From Trogon surrucura (lineage: Eukaryota > Chordata > Aves > Trogoniformes > Trogonidae), in NCBI GenBank assembly GCA_020746105.1, contig CM036617.1, forward strand, positions 16,738,037-16,802,036: 64,000 bases of DNA, written 5' to 3'. A program made the translations under genes and the position numbers. A model generated the notes under the pieces. That model searched no databases. It worked only from the letters and a program-made list of their open reading frames with translations, and was not told the origin of the DNA. Position 1 is the stretch's first letter; each line of letters begins with the position of its first letter. Shown here in pieces: positions 10,495 to 23,728 of this stretch.

Positions 10495-11887
10495 TATTTA
10501 TCAGACCTGCTAGATGCACTTAAAGATACAGATAAGCTTTCAGGCATGCAAGACTCCATACCACATACTGACATCTGTTTTCTCTGTTCTATGAGCAAGT
10601 CTAACAAAAATAAAAAAGAAGGGTTCACTGCGCACCCTTTCTCCTTTCTGTGAGAGGTTAGCAGTTCTTAAGGAGACTGTAGTTTGGCTCAGACAGACAG
10701 CAAGCTAGAGAAAAAAATTCTTGAGGATTTATGTGTTTTCAGTTGTACACTGTGGGACAAACCCTCGGTGACAGAAATCCTCTGTGCAGGGGATGTTGAA
10801 CTTCCCTCCAACACACCTCAGGTAAAAAATTTGTTAAGGTAGCCTGAAAACGGTGGTACTTTGAAACTGATGCTTTAGGATCAGCATCAGGAGATGTTAG
10901 CGCATAAATCCACATCCCTGGCCCTCCCCCTGTGTGGACAGGGGCAGCCCAGCACACGGTTCTGTTCTGTGCAGCCTAGCAGGCTCAAGTTTCAAGGTAC
11001 TTGCACAGCTACGATTTCTGCAGTATGTATTTATCCTAATTCAGTTGCCGTTAGTTCTTCTATGGCTTTTCCTCAGCACTCAGGTGTGGTCCTGTGTGGA
11101 AATGCTGTTTATAATGAAAGAAGAAATTAAAAAAAAAACAAACACAAAAACAAAACAAACTGAACGCCAGCACAAATACAAATTCTTGTGGGTACTTAAT
11201 GCACCAGAGATTTCACCGTTTGCCTTACGATATCTGTTTGCGAATAAACAATGTAAAAATTATGCTGCTGTAAAAAAGCACTTCTTGGAAGTATTGTATA
11301 AATCCTTCAGATGCCAACAATCTCTTCCTAAAAGCACACACGAGTTAAACTTACTTCTCAACCCAAGATCAAGATAAATTACTGCAGTGATTAACCACAG
11401 CTCAGGAACCACTTTGCATATGGTCCATTCCGACATGGACTGTAGGGAAAGTAAACTCCAAAGGCAGAAAAATGATTAAAAAAAATCAAAGGAATATTAT
11501 CACAGTGACACAGGGAGAAAAGTGAGTAAATTAAAAGTAACAAAGGAAGTACAAGGTGCAAACAGGAACTGCTACATAATTCCTGCCTTTTTAAAGTATC
11601 TGAATTTTAGCTCAAGCTGATCGTAATGCTGCAGTTCCATTTTGACAGGACATGACTTTTCAAGAATATTTGGGAGGTAAAATCTTGAGGGAAAATGTGG
11701 TGCTCCATCTAGGACTAAGCAAACCCTTTAATCTGGATGGGCACACACAAGGTGCGCAGCAGCATGTGCGGTTACGAGAGGTCTAGGGTAGTATAACTAA
11801 GGCACCTGGTTTTTTACTTTGTTTCACTTTCCTGGACATCAAATTTTTTGTTGTTTTTTTTTGTTAGTTTTTTTTGTTTGGACTTTC

Positions 11888-11946
11888 ATATATATTTACG
11901 TATATATATATTTACACATAAACTAATATATATTTTTATATTTTTT
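11888..11946. repeat. TA-rich low-complexity tract
   Basis: Several short (TA)n runs separated by TTTAC and AACTAA. Confidence 0.9.
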
Positions 11947-13699
11947 CCTGTATTGCTGTCTTAAAATATGCATTTTGCATTTTGCCAAAGTGGAAGGCAT
12001 TGTCCCCACTCACTCCTGTCCTTGTCTACCATTTTGATTGTGCCAGGTCTGAAGTGACAGAGCAACTGTAAGTGAGAGTTTAAGAAATACAGAGGTGTCC
12101 TCACTGTAAACATACACGAAGTGTAAAACTTTTCTCTAGCTTTACAGATAAATGCAAAATAAAATCCTACATCCAAACACCCTTAAATTTTAGACCTCAA
12201 ATTAAACTGACAGATCCACTTTAAGATTTTCTTGGATAGGAAAAGACATTTTAGACTGGAAAGATATTGCTGCAAAGATTGTGGCCGCTGGCCAGAAGCT
12301 TCCAGGTTTTCCATTTAGGACTTTCCTGAGTACATTCTCCCTAAATGCTACTTTAGGTGCCTGAGGATTTTTCTTTGAGTTTCTGGCTATCAGATATATG
12401 TGAAAAACTTATGCACTTTTTTCAGCCAACAGAATTGCTCAAAAAACTACTGGTAACAATAGTTTCTTATCTTTTATAAAGGCCAGTCACTGAAAAGGAA
12501 AATGTAATTTTTTGGCAAGTTTACGGCAGGAGGAAACTTGCTGTTTATCCAGTTTGGAATGCTTTTCACATATAGCAAGAATATAATTTAGGTAAATTTT
12601 GTAATTAGTTATGGGAGATATGTTATAAACAGACAGAAAACCTACAAGACTGAATGTCTGGAAAAATTCTTCCTAAATGTGAAGTTCATTAAGCTGCAGT
12701 AAAATATCCCAAGAGTACAGTGGTCAGCTGCTGATATCTTTGGTCAAATAAAACTAGTCTGGACATAGTATTTCAAAATACACTTTAGGGAACAATTTTG
12801 TAGTGGTTGGGAAAATGGAGGCCAACTAATAGGTCTTTTCCATCTCTGTGTTCTGTTACAGTATGGCAGCTTAAACTCAGCCTCACAAGCTGTTACAAGT
12901 TCTATATAGCCATTAAAATGTACATAAAGGTATAATGGAATCTAAATTTAAACGCAAAGAAAAGCCAAAAAGACTTAGGTACAAAATGTATCTGTGTGTA
13001 ATGTTAATTTCGTGGTCATCTATGACTTATACAGTAATTTCAAGACACTTTGGCATTTTGTCGGGAATCATTTCGGGCAGTACTCATAACTCACTGCAAC
13101 CAGCGTAAACGAACACCTTTTTAATGCCCTATTGTCTTTTTAATTGGCATCTTTAAAGATGCAAACTGCACAGAAGCAAATAGTTTAAAAGTCACTTGGG
13201 TTTACATCTTTTTTAGGGCACCAAGGGTAACAAATTGACTTAGCGTCTGTGCTGTGAGGTGATATGTTGCTGTGGGCATGACTGCCTTGATTGTGGCAAG
13301 GGTGAGAATGACCTCGAATTGCATACCTGCTGGTGTGACTAGGGTTTTGAGCTGGCTGCCTGCCTGGCAAGCAAGTTATCTGTTCCTTTTACAACAATCT
13401 GTTGGTAACTGATGCCTTAAACTGGCTGTGTAGAGGCCTCCCTGTGTTTATACTGCATGGCAACAGCTGAGCTATAGAGGTTATCACCAGGTTACACCAG
13501 CAAATCTGCCACAAATATGACATGATTGCTTACACTTGACACATTCCTCTAAAGAATTTTGCACATCATGTGCTGAAGAGCTTTGAGGTCCCTTTGACTG
13601 TGCTGATACTTTCTCTGTTTTCTGTAGTGGAGTGCATGGGTCCGTTGCACAAACGTCCTACAGAAACCTAATCCTGGTGTCTCTGGTTTGCATCAAGTC

Positions 13700-14680
13700 T
13701 TTGTGCCAAGTAAAATCATGGAGTAGGTCCTCCTGGTAGCTGTACTAAGACACATGAAAAATAATGAGGTGATCAGTGAGAGCAACATGGCTTCATTAAG
13801 GGCAGATTGTGCCTAATTTAGTGGCCTTCTATGACAAAGGTACAGTGTTGGTTGACATGGGAAAACTGACTGATGTCATTTACTTGGACTTGTGCAAGGC
13901 ATTTGACACTGTCTCACATGACATCCCCGTCTCTAAGATGGAGAGGCATGGACTTGACAGGTGGACCACTCGGTGAATAAAGAATTGGCTAGAAGGTTGC
14001 ACTCAAAGAGTTGTGGTCAATGGCTCAATAACCACGTGGAGACCAGTGACAAGCGGTGTTCCTCAGGGGTCTGTTCTGGGTCCAGTGCTGTTCAACATCT
14101 TTGTCAGCGACATGGACGACGGCATCGAGTGCACCCTCAGCAAGTTTGCCGATGACACCAAGCTGTGTGGGACAGTGGACTCAGTTGAGGGAAGAGATGC
14201 CATCCAGAGGGACATTGATAGGCTTGAGAAATGGGCCAGTGCAAACTGCATGAGGTTCGGCAAGTCAAAGTGGCTTGAGAGCAGCCCTGAAGAGAAGGAC
14301 TTGGAGGTGTTCATAGACGAGAAGCTCAACATGAGCCTGCAGTGCGCTCATGCAGCTCAGAAGGCCACCGTTGTCCTGGGGTACATCAAGAGGAGTGTGG
14401 TCAGCAGGTAATAGAGGTGGTTCTCCCCCTTTACTCGGCTCTGGTGAGACCCCACCTCGAATACTGCATCCAGTTCTGGTGTCCCCACCGTAAGAGGGAC
14501 ATAGAGCTGTTGGAACAAGTCCAGAGGAGGGCCACAAAGGCTGGAGCACCTCTGCTATGAGGACAGGCTGAGGGAATGGGGATTGTTCAGTCTGGAAAAG
14601 AGAAGACTCTGAGGGGATCTAATAGCTGCCTTCCAATACCTGAAGGGAACCTATAGGGAGACTGGGGACGGACTTTTTAC
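13700..14680 (+). mobile_element. CR1 LINE fragment, reverse transcriptase and C-terminal part of ORF2
   Basis: Plus-strand frames code, with shifts between them, for CR1 reverse transcriptase pieces. From about 13700 there is a degraded region matching the HGF..GKSCL and LVAFYD blocks, then [14 protein letters not shown] near 13880-13930. The 14013-14411 frame reads [25 protein letters not shown] and SKFADDTKL with FADD intact, then [12 protein letters not shown] later frame has [13 protein letters not shown]. Homology ends near 14680, before the 3' UTR and ATTCTATGAT tail that every new CR1 insertion should have. It is the same older subfamily as 1990-2517. Many frameshifts make it inactive. 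Confidence 0.94.
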
Positions 14681-17600
14681 AAGAGTGTCCACCATTAAGA
14701 AGGTTTAGGTCTTGCTCTCTTTTAGGTTTAGTTTTTGATAGTTCAGTTTCTGTTACGTGTAAGTACATTTAATGATACTTGGAGTTGCTGGGTGCTTCCC
14801 AGCAGCTGCCATGGAAGCTCCAACTGCAGCTCCTGCAGACTATCTTTGCTTTCCGTTCAGATTTTTTACATGACTCAAGATTCAGCTGTGATTCTTTCTG
14901 TCCGATACTATATTTTCTTCTTTCTTTCTCCTCCTCTACTGCCTCTGGACAGTAGTATAATTCTGACACAAACAGGTGTTATAAATAACATAGTTCCTGC
15001 TCTGGGGAATGACAGCTTGAAGAAGGGAGGCATTGTGCACTGAAAACAGCAGGAATGTCATGCACGACCACCAGCCCAAGGTGAGCTACAGTGGAAATTT
15101 ATTCAGCTTCAGTTTGCCTTTGGCTTCTGTGTTTCAGACGGGAAAAGATAATGGATTTTTAGATTATTCTTCAGACTTCAGGACATACCAGACTTGAGTA
15201 CTTTGTGATGTATGTCCATGATAAACCTATGTATTTACCATAGATCTTGGCAAAAAAGACTCTTACCTTACACCTGAGACTCTTTTTGTTTTATAAAACA
15301 TGCAAGGACACGCAAAGGGAGACATTTCTTAAAATCTGAACTGCAAGTCTGGCTTCTTACATTTTAGGTTTAATTCTCAGCATTAGGGAGATTTTGAGGC
15401 TGAACTTGTGCTTACCCTCGATCACATAACAGTGAGGAAAACTCATCTATCCTTCCTCACGGTCCCTAAAATAGAAGTTTGCTAACATTTCAATTCCCAC
15501 TTTACTCTGAAGACTAGTCTTTAGTTTTCAGTTTCTCCCACTGGTACACTTGACCTCTGTCTTGAGGAGTCAGTAGCAGGATGTGTCTTTTTTTTTTTTA
15601 TGTTGCAGTTCATTATGTTAACCACTTTTGTGTATTCATTCTATGTACTTGTTTGTAGAGAGACTGTGGTGGGTGCATCTATTTTTAGAAGTAAACAGTG
15701 ACAAATATTTCCATCTGGAGAATAATAAAATAGTTGCTTCAATAGAATCTAAAGTTTGACTCACAAGGAAACAGGCTTTTGGCATATTTTGAACTTCTGA
15801 AGTGGAAAATTAGAACACAGTCTAAGATAGGACTGAAGAGTATTTTCAGTGGCTGCTATGTCTGCCAGACATCTAATCATCAATTACTTTTCTCTGGGAA
15901 AGCTTTAAGCCCCTGGCTGGTCTTCAGCGCTTTTGAAAATCTTTTCTTGCTTAGCCCTGCGTTGTACATCCTATGTGGAAACAATTCTGATTAGCCCAGA
16001 GATGCTTTTCTTCGGATATCCTAAATGTGAGTGTTTAAAAGGCACACAGCTCCAGTGAGCTCTCCCTGGTAGCACATTTCTCTAAAGCCTTAAAGGCAGT
16101 GATGAATACCACATGGAAACCCATATGAGACAGAGCACTGCTGTTTGATTAGAAAACCATCCTTATTACTTTGAGGAAGCAATAGAAGTTGGCACTACAG
16201 TGTGTCAGAATAAAATTTAGTGAGCTAAAGACTTCACGCCTATTTAATTAAGTAAATAAACTATCAATCACAAAGAATAACAATCCTTAATAATATGTTT
16301 ATAAACCTTTCAATCTCATTCCACAGAAACCAGTGTTGTCTTATTTTCATTAAGAGGAGTTGAAGATTTTCACCAAGGAATCAATTCTCAGCAGGACAGC
16401 ACTTACAAGCTCCTGGCAATTTAGGGAAAAAAAATGGCCAGATGCTCAGAATAGGTCTGATGCTTAAAATGAAGAGATAGATACAGTATCACCCATCCTC
16501 AGTGTGCCAACCTCCTGAGTGACTACAGAATTTTAAATTTTTCACAAGGTAACAAGTATGCTCAGGACTTTTCTTTGTTTTCTGAATTCTGCAACTTCTT
16601 TCATATTTTTAGGCTTAAAGGTTGAAGTTTGCTTTATATATTTTCCTCCAAAAAAAGTGAGCTTCTGTTATAATTATGTAGCTCTTGTCTTTGAGTTCAA
16701 ATAAATCTCCAAACTACAGAACCTCTGAGATAAGATCATGAGGGTTGGCAAGGGAGTGAGCTACTTTTCAAATTCCAGGAAGAGGGTAAAAAACCAAATT
16801 CAAACTGCTAGAAGCAACTTCTAGTAGAGATGCCCTAGATCCAATGCTAAATTACAGTCAAGCCTGAGTATCAACTAGAACAGAACGTTTGCAAGTAATC
16901 ACAAAATTAAATAGAATGCTATTAGGGAAACATTCTAAATCTAACTTCTTTGTTAGGTTTATATATAAAAGACAGAGTTTTAAAGGGCTTTTCTGGAGTG
17001 TAGTTAAGATAATATGTAATAGAGAAGTGGATGGCAAGAGGAAGAAAAAACTTTGTAAATCTTTTGTCAGTTCTTGATTGTCTTCCTGCATTTTAGGTAT
17101 CTAGTAGTCTGGGATGAGTTTGTTTTGGACTTGAACCTTTTGGGAAGAAGGAGGTTGCATTTTTGCATGCTGATACAACCCCACAGCAACCGTGTTGTTT
17201 CTGAGCTGAATTGCAAGCAGGAAGAAGCATCACAAATTGGATGTTGCTAAAATCTCATGGGAATTCAGGTCTTTTGTAGTTTCAGCACCTGGTAGGGGCA
17301 GTTTTCCAAGTTCCTTATCTTGAAGGTTCCTGATACTCAAGACAATGCTCATCTGGTAGATTTAACTGCTTCTGTGAAAATCCCAGTATTTGGGATCAGA
17401 TCTCGTGAGAGTTGGTGAAGGGCATGGGGAAGTGAAAAAAACATCTGCTCTAGTTTATACTTAGTTGTGGTCCAAATGTCAGCACTTCCACAGGGCTCTT
17501 TTAGTGTTTTTCCCATAATGTGGGTTATGCACAAGTAGACAGCAGCAGAACACAACGTGATTTTTATTCCCAATTTAGTCAGTCAGCCACTAAGTTTTCC

Positions 17601-18114
17601 AACATTTATTTTCAAAAACCTCCAACACTCTTGCTAATTAAGACTCCCTTCTTCCTTCAGCTGTTAATGGGCACAAACATGGCCAATTTGAAATATGTCT
17701 AATCAGAGAACTGCCTGATTCTGTCTTCATACAACAGTTATTACCCTAAGGGACAAATTATGTCTTCAGTTGCACACAGTCATCCTGTTCACCAAAGACT
17801 TGACAGTTCATCCATCAGAGGGAAAATACATATTGCAATTAGCTACACGAGTTACATATTTATTCATTTTTAAAAACTTTTAATTTATTTTGCGTATATG
17901 AATATACATGTGTATTTATGTATTGTGGATTTAGTTTATAGTTTATTTTTACTGTAGAGTTGCTGTGTTCTTTAAGACACTCACCTTTACATCTGTGCAC
18001 AAGCCTACAAGGAACCTTGAAGAATCTCTCTAAATATATTTCACAGAACATACTCACATGAACTCAAGTTACTCTGTAGTTGCAAATTAATCTCAAAACA
18101 ACTGTGTTTATTAA
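14681..18114. other. Unassigned AT-rich DNA
   Basis: I see no supported gene, RNA or transposable element in this 3.4-kb stretch. Confidence 0.5.
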
Positions 18115-18119
18115 CTGTT

Positions 18120-18695
18120 TGTCGTGGAGACAGTGGAGAAGAGCGCTCCCATGTTTCTAAAAATGATAAATTCACGCACGTGCCTAAATTAAACAGAAGC
18201 GCCTCCAAAATTAAAGGTTCGGGTATCAATTGGAAAAGAGTTAACTACACTACACCCACCCTAGCCAAAGACTAATGATCCGGATCCTAATACGCTCACC
18301 TTATAAAAGAGGAGGAGTCTCAATCTCGAGAATGATACGCTCACCTTATACAGATGAGGAGTCTCAACCCCAGGGACAAAAGTCCTTAGGCAGCGTCCCA
18401 CCTAAGGGGGGAGATTGAGTACCCCTGCCTGCAGAGCCAGCTGCCACGAGGGAACTCCCGCAAGATGGCTGCCGGCACCCCATTTTAAAGCCTCAGTCCA
18501 GTTGACTGTGGTCAATCAAGCCATATTGGCCTTTTATTGGCTGCCAGCCAACTTCCTGGGAGTGCCCCGCAGGGTGACGGGTCATTTCCGAGCCAGCCCA
18601 GGTTTCCAGAAAATTCTCCGAAATCTGCCTCGCAACTGCTGACTCACAGAGGGGGGGGCACTCCCGACCAATGGGGGATGGATGCACCTGCCACA
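18120..18695 (-). mobile_element. Solo LTR, 576 bp, with 5-bp target duplication
   Basis: On the plus strand the element runs from TGTCGTGGAG to ACCTGCCACA and is flanked on both sides by CTGTT (18115-18119 and 18696-18700), which fixes the ends by the retroviral TG...CA plus target-duplication rule. The body is GC-rich against AT-rich flanks. The minus orientation is preferred: from that end come a CCCATTGG block, a TGAGTCA site, CCAATAAAAGGCC, and two TATA-like blocks (TTTTATAAGG, CTGTATAAGG) about 390-345 bp in. A clear poly(A) signal downstream is missing inside the element (TTTAATTT may be a decayed one; an AATAAA at 18107-18112 lies just outside), so the orientation stays provisional. 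A 5-bp duplication is usual for ERVL-like elements. No internal genes remain. Confidence 0.78.
18291..18367 (-). repeat. Tandem duplication of a TATA-containing block in an LTR
   Basis: Two direct copies, 18291-18323 and 18336-18367 with a 45-bp period, share TACGCTCACCTTATA, then A-G-rich sequence, then GAGGAGTCTCAA. On the minus strand they give TTTTATAAGGTGAGCG and CTGTATAAGGTGAGCG, two TATA-like elements in series within the LTR at 18120-18695. Confidence 0.85.
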
Positions 18696-18700
18696 CTGTT

Positions 18701-20228
18701 AAAATTTTATAATGTCTCCAGTATGATTGTAGGCTGCAGATTCTCTGTCACAAAATTTTGCACCGCCTCTTGGAGGCACAGACCAGGCTTCCTAGCCCAC
18801 TTAGACTAAGAGGACAGAGATAACAACCAGGGCGGCTGGTGGATTATCCTCAGCTTAGAATTCCTACATGCATTGTGGTTAAATATAATTTTTCAGCAAA
18901 AGGGTGTAATTTGTAAGAAGGGATAGGGAGGAGAAAGGAAATCTTCAGGGCTCAGCTGTGGGTGACGGTGAAGAAGGAGGGCTTTGAGCATTTGTGGGCT
19001 GTGGAACAATGGACTAGAGGCACAAGTCACCATCTGTGAGGTTAGTGGATGGAAAACGAAAGGCAAGGCTGGTTTTGGAGTGGTTTTGATCTGTACTCAT
19101 GAAAGAAAACCCTTTTAATCACTTGTCTCAGTACCTTCTGCCACTGCTTCACTCATTACGGACTACTGATTGGCAAAATTTCTAATGCCTTCACAGAGGA
19201 AGGGAATGAGAAAACCACTTTTTGGAATTTGAATTTCAAGCAAGTCTGAAGCTGATTTCAAAATACCTTGCATTAGGGTGAAAGAGGCTATGGAAAATGA
19301 AGGGAAATTGTCTATCAGTCAACTTAAATTCTATGTCCACTGAAAGCTGAATGCAAACTCTTCACCCCAGAGAAGGTGAAGACTAACTAATACTTCATAG
19401 GTATTTAATTGTTACATTCATTTTTGTCTAGTTTTTGTCTTAGTATTTTCCTAATACTAGCATACTTTTTATATCATCAAATTCAGCTTCCTATTAAGCG
19501 CTTCATACTCCCTCTTCAGTGCTGGTGGTACAGGTTAAAGACACTTGTATTTTATCTGTGAAAGTATTGGTATATTAGATGAGGTAGTAGCTATTTGTGT
19601 TTGCATACAAACACCTTTTCTAGAGATATCTGTGACTAGACCCAAGGGGCAATTTCTTCAAGATTATATGTATCTGGAGGTATAATGGTCTGGAGCCTCA
19701 TTGCATATCAAACCTCATCTGGGTACCTCACTCTATGATGATGTGGCCTGCAAAGTCAGAGTTGAGGAACAAATACTTTGTGGAAATAGGTGGATGAACA
19801 GGAAAGACATGGGCAACATTAATAGATAATCCTGCTTTCCACTAGAGGAATATTCCTGCATTTCTAATAATTCCTTACTCATTATGATCTTTTCCAAATT
19901 AATAACATTAGCAAGAATTTCATAGAAGTCTCTCTGGCACTGTGAAAGCTGTCAAAAACATAGGTCTTCAGGTGATCTACAAGCAAGACAAAAGATTTGC
20001 TTTTTCTGGCAAGCATATAAAATTGATTCTGCACCTTCATCCATCTGACTACTTTCAAGAATTATTAAAAAGTACATACAGTCCATCCCTGCGGTTTCTG
20101 CTAGTATGATCTATCAGTGCAAAGATGTCCTGGGATATAGGCAGGACTCCTGCTGCCTAGATGGATGGATCAGTGACAGTTTAAATACAATCCAGAAGAA
20201 GCTGTTCATGGTCTCCAGAGGAAGATGA
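18701..20228. other. Unassigned DNA
   Basis: Nothing recognisable. A moderately GC-rich stretch continues to about 18850 beyond the LTR's target duplication, with no frame or repeat I can name. Confidence 0.5.
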
Positions 20229-20348
20229 ATCATAGAATCATCACAGAATCATAGAATGTTTTGGGTTGGAAGGAGGTACCATTAAAGGTCATTAAGTCCA
20301 ACCCCCCTACAGCGAGCAGGGAGATCTTCAACTAGGTAGGGTTGCTAG
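20229..20348 (-). mobile_element. CR1 LINE 3' end, 5'-truncated
   Basis: The plus strand reads ATCATAGAATCATCACAGAATCATAGAATG, split here as ATCATAGAATC and CACAGAATCATAGAATG, then GGGTTGGAAGG, CCAACCCCCCTAC and ATCTTCAACTAGGTAGG. This is the complement of the CR1 3' UTR and tail. Only about 120 bp remain, the usual result of early arrest of target-primed reverse transcription. Confidence 0.92.
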
Positions 20349-22939
20349 CTGAAGACAGCAGCTACTGTCTGCTATGTACCTGCAGGAAAGAGATGAATTG
20401 GAATTGCTAAATGAAGGAAGACTGTGATCTGAGCTGGTCTGAGCATCTCAGCTCAATGGTTGAAAGAGCTTCTTAAGATGGCTTGCTGTGGGCTACAGAC
20501 TTTGTCATCACTGTTGCTTATCAGGAAAAGTTACGTGCATCCTGACAGGGAGGGAAGAGCAGGCAGGCAAGGAGCAATATCATTTAAATGGAAAGTGTAT
20601 ATTGGTACAAGACGGCAAATAGTGAAATACTGCTCTGTTGTTGCTCCTGACTAATCATAGTTGCTGTGAATTTGTATTCTGTCTCGTAAATTAATGTGTT
20701 AGTTATATTTCTGTCAACACAAGAATGCAGATAATATTCCTTGTAACTAACAAATGCTACATTTTCATTTGCTCTTTGTTTATTAGAGAAGTTTCAGTGA
20801 TGTAAGTCAATTTGTATTTGATACTTTTCCTATCATGAGTTCAACAGGTGACCCTAAACTTCACAAACCATTGTAAAAGTGTGTTAACATTTGCATAGAG
20901 CAAAACCTCTGCTCAAGATTTTTGGTTAAAATGACATTTTCATACTAGGAAAGAAATAATGTAAGTTACTTTTTTTCAAGGAAATTGTCTCTGAACAGGA
21001 GTTATTTATGAAATATCAAGAACAGTTTGACTAGTAATCAGTTTTCGTTTGCTTGCAGGTAGAGCAGCACAGATGAAACTGCCCGAAACTTTGTTCTAAT
21101 CTAAAGTTTCAAGAAAAATCCAGGTAACATTTATTCTGTTTTGCAGTTTCTGCTAGTTCCAGGTGTGCAGTTACACTTGCATTTTGTGACTCATTACAAA
21201 ACCAGTTAAGTGGAATCCATGAGTAGCCTCCCATCCTGAGCAAGGGAATACATCATTTGTGGTGGGTTCCTGCCCTTACTGAACCCCGTGAGAGTCCTGA
21301 TCAGTACTGTGAGCTGGACCAGCCATGGGGAAAATGCTTTATTCTATTTATTGACAGATGATTAGGTTTTCTTGTTTTACATCAAATCATAGCTCCCACT
21401 GAACTGGTGTCTTAAGATTTCATTTGCTGGAGAAACAATTTTTAATGGTTTTAGTGTTTTTAAATTTTAATTTCATTATCTAAGAAAATTTTGATCTGTG
21501 GTTTAAACTGGAAACACTGAAAAATTATGAGAGAAAATGGTTTCCTGAGATTTCAAACCAAATTTCATGACTATCCAAAGCTTAAAAAATCTGGGGAATT
21601 ATGTATATTACTCAGAGAATCTACGTTGCTGAGTCTCTGTGAAAAACATTAAATGCCTAGTCTGAACTCATGTGGCTTTCCTTGACAGCTAAAGGAGACA
21701 AGGACATCTTGATGTGAGAACAGAGACCTCTGCCCATAAGAGACAACTTTCATAGTACAAGATAAAAATATTGTGTGAATATTCTTATTTCTCTCTGCTG
21801 ATACATGTTAAATGGTAACTCCCACTAGATATTTAACTCTTCAGTCAAAAGGAATTAATTGTGATGAACCCAATCATGGATATTTGCATGTTCTAGGCTT
21901 TATTATTTTTTTTTTATCTCAAGTAGTAAACACAATGATTTTATATTAATTCTTGATTGGTCAGACATGATTTCTTTATCTGAGGAAATAACTTTTCATT
22001 TCTGACGTGATTTTGGAGGCTTTGAGACAAACCAAAACAAAAGTGAAAAGTTATTGTATAGGTTCATGTTTTGTTTTCCTGATTTGGTTATCTTTACAAT
22101 CTAGAATGAAAAAAAAAAAAAAACAACACAAAAACTCTTGTCCTTTTTATGGGTTTAATAGTATAATATTAAAATATCAAAATCTATCAAAATCAGATTA
22201 AAATTATATCACTGTAATTAAACTTACTAAATCTTAATAATGTGTTCCTCCAGGCTGAGATAACTGAAGTCCAATCAATGAACTGATGAATTAACTATAG
22301 AATAAAATTAAATCAACAATTATTCATCAGTGTTGGACAACAGTTAAGATTCACTTAATGAAAATCTAATACATATAAGTGATTCTTACAAATGATTAAT
22401 TGCAGAAATAAAACCCAATGAAACTTGTTTCTCTTACTGGCTGCCGTGCAGGAAGAAGGAGTCTCAAGGATCCTGTTCAATAAGGGATTTAAACAGTTAA
22501 CCCTTGATCCTTGCTTCAGTATAACAAAATGCTTAACTTTATGTAAGGGTTTCTGGCAGGTTTCATTTTTTTCTGTGATTGATTTATTAAAGTGACGTTT
22601 ACAAAAATAAGGATCTTCTTGTACATTTGCTGAATATGCATTTTGCATATGAATTTGCAATATGAATATGCATTTGCATCTCTACAGACACTTAGAAGAA
22701 TATCAGAACAATATTAGTAGGCACAGGTAACGTTTTTTTTAGACAATTTTGCATAGTTGGGAGAATGTGACAGAGTCTCAAATGGACAAGTCCCTCTCCA
22801 GATCTGCAACAGAAATAGGGAATTTAAAATCTAATGATCAGAGTTCATGAGATAGGCATGAGTAGTAACCAAATGAGTAGTACTCAAATGAGAGAGGAAT
22901 TGATACTTGTGGAGTTGGAAGGAGGGAAGAATGAGAAAG
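20349..22939. other. Unassigned AT-rich DNA
   Basis: No supported gene or element. A 15-base A run lies at 22109-22123. A cluster of ATGCAT and ATTTGCAT motifs lies at about 22633-22679. Confidence 0.5.
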
Positions 22940-23537
22940 AGTAATGTAAGAGACTGTTTTAAGAACTTTTGCCTCAACCTTGCTGGTGTTAAAACTTGCT
23001 AAAATGCCCCATGAAGAAATATTTGTTTCATCCTTGCTAAAAGACTCTGTGAAGAAGAGACTGTGTTAAAACCTAAACGACAAGGCTACCGTTACAAACT
23101 GGGACCTCTGATAAGTTCTAAAACAACAACTTCAGAGCTCAGCCCTGATAAGCCCCACGACTTGACTTGACTATTGATAAAGATGACTTCAGGGCCCAGC
23201 CCTGATAAGCCAGGGGGCTCGAAGTTCTGAACAACAACTTCTGGGCCCGCCTCAACCGCCAATACAGCTGTTGTCTTGCAAGCCCACTGGTGTGTGAGCT
23301 CACCGATGTAACTGCAGATAAGGTAGCTGCCCTGCAAGCGCGAAAGCTCAACGGTGTGCGAGCGCGAAGGTACACAAACCGTCAAGTCATCCTACGTCTG
23401 CAAAAAATGGGCCCTTCGGACACCTATGCATGCCCCACTGACAGAGGCGACGCTGGGGGGGGTGAAGATCGCTCCTGACGACCCTCACGCGCATGCGCTG
23501 AACAGGCGGAGGATAAGCAAAGCGGCTCTTGGAACAC

Positions 23538-23544
23538 TATAAAA
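23538..23544 (+). promoter_or_regulatory. TATA box of the LTR
   Basis: TATAAAA sits after a GC-rich segment and about 180 bp before the LTR's poly(A) signal, the expected place for the U3 core promoter. Confidence 0.75.
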
Positions 23545-23722
23545 TGCCACCATGAACAGCTGTTCTTTGGAGATCTTCCCCACCGAATCGAAACAGGCGG
23601 ACCTGCGAGACGTCGCTGGATCTGTGGTGGTAGCTACACTTCTTGTTATTCTAAACATTTTACTGCTTCGCTTTTCCTTTTCCTTATCTTTCTTTCCTAT
23701 TGCTCTCCAGTGGTTGTTAGTC

Positions 23723-23728
23723 AATAAA
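23723..23728 (+). terminator. Poly(A) signal of the LTR
   Basis: AATAAA followed by GGGTTTTACTTTTGTGACATC, whose GT-rich part fits a downstream poly(A) element. Confidence 0.75.

Larger units (their letters stand above)
9372..13699. other. Unassigned AT-rich DNA with simple repeats
   Basis: No supported gene. It holds a (GA)n run at 10477-10494 and a TA-rich low-complexity stretch at about 11888-11946. Open frames here, up to 147 codons at 10934-11377, lack recognisable domains. Confidence 0.5.

Noticed and set aside
10934-11377. 147-codon plus-strand open frame with a hydrophobic stretch
   Set aside because: No family recognised, followed by a poly(A)-coded Lys/Thr run, no supporting signals.
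12800-12860. Weak similarity to a CR1 3' UTR (GGTCTTTTCCATCTCTGTGTTCTG)
   Set aside because: Only one short block fits and there is no terminal repeat or coding remnant. Could be very old CR1 but not supportable by eye.
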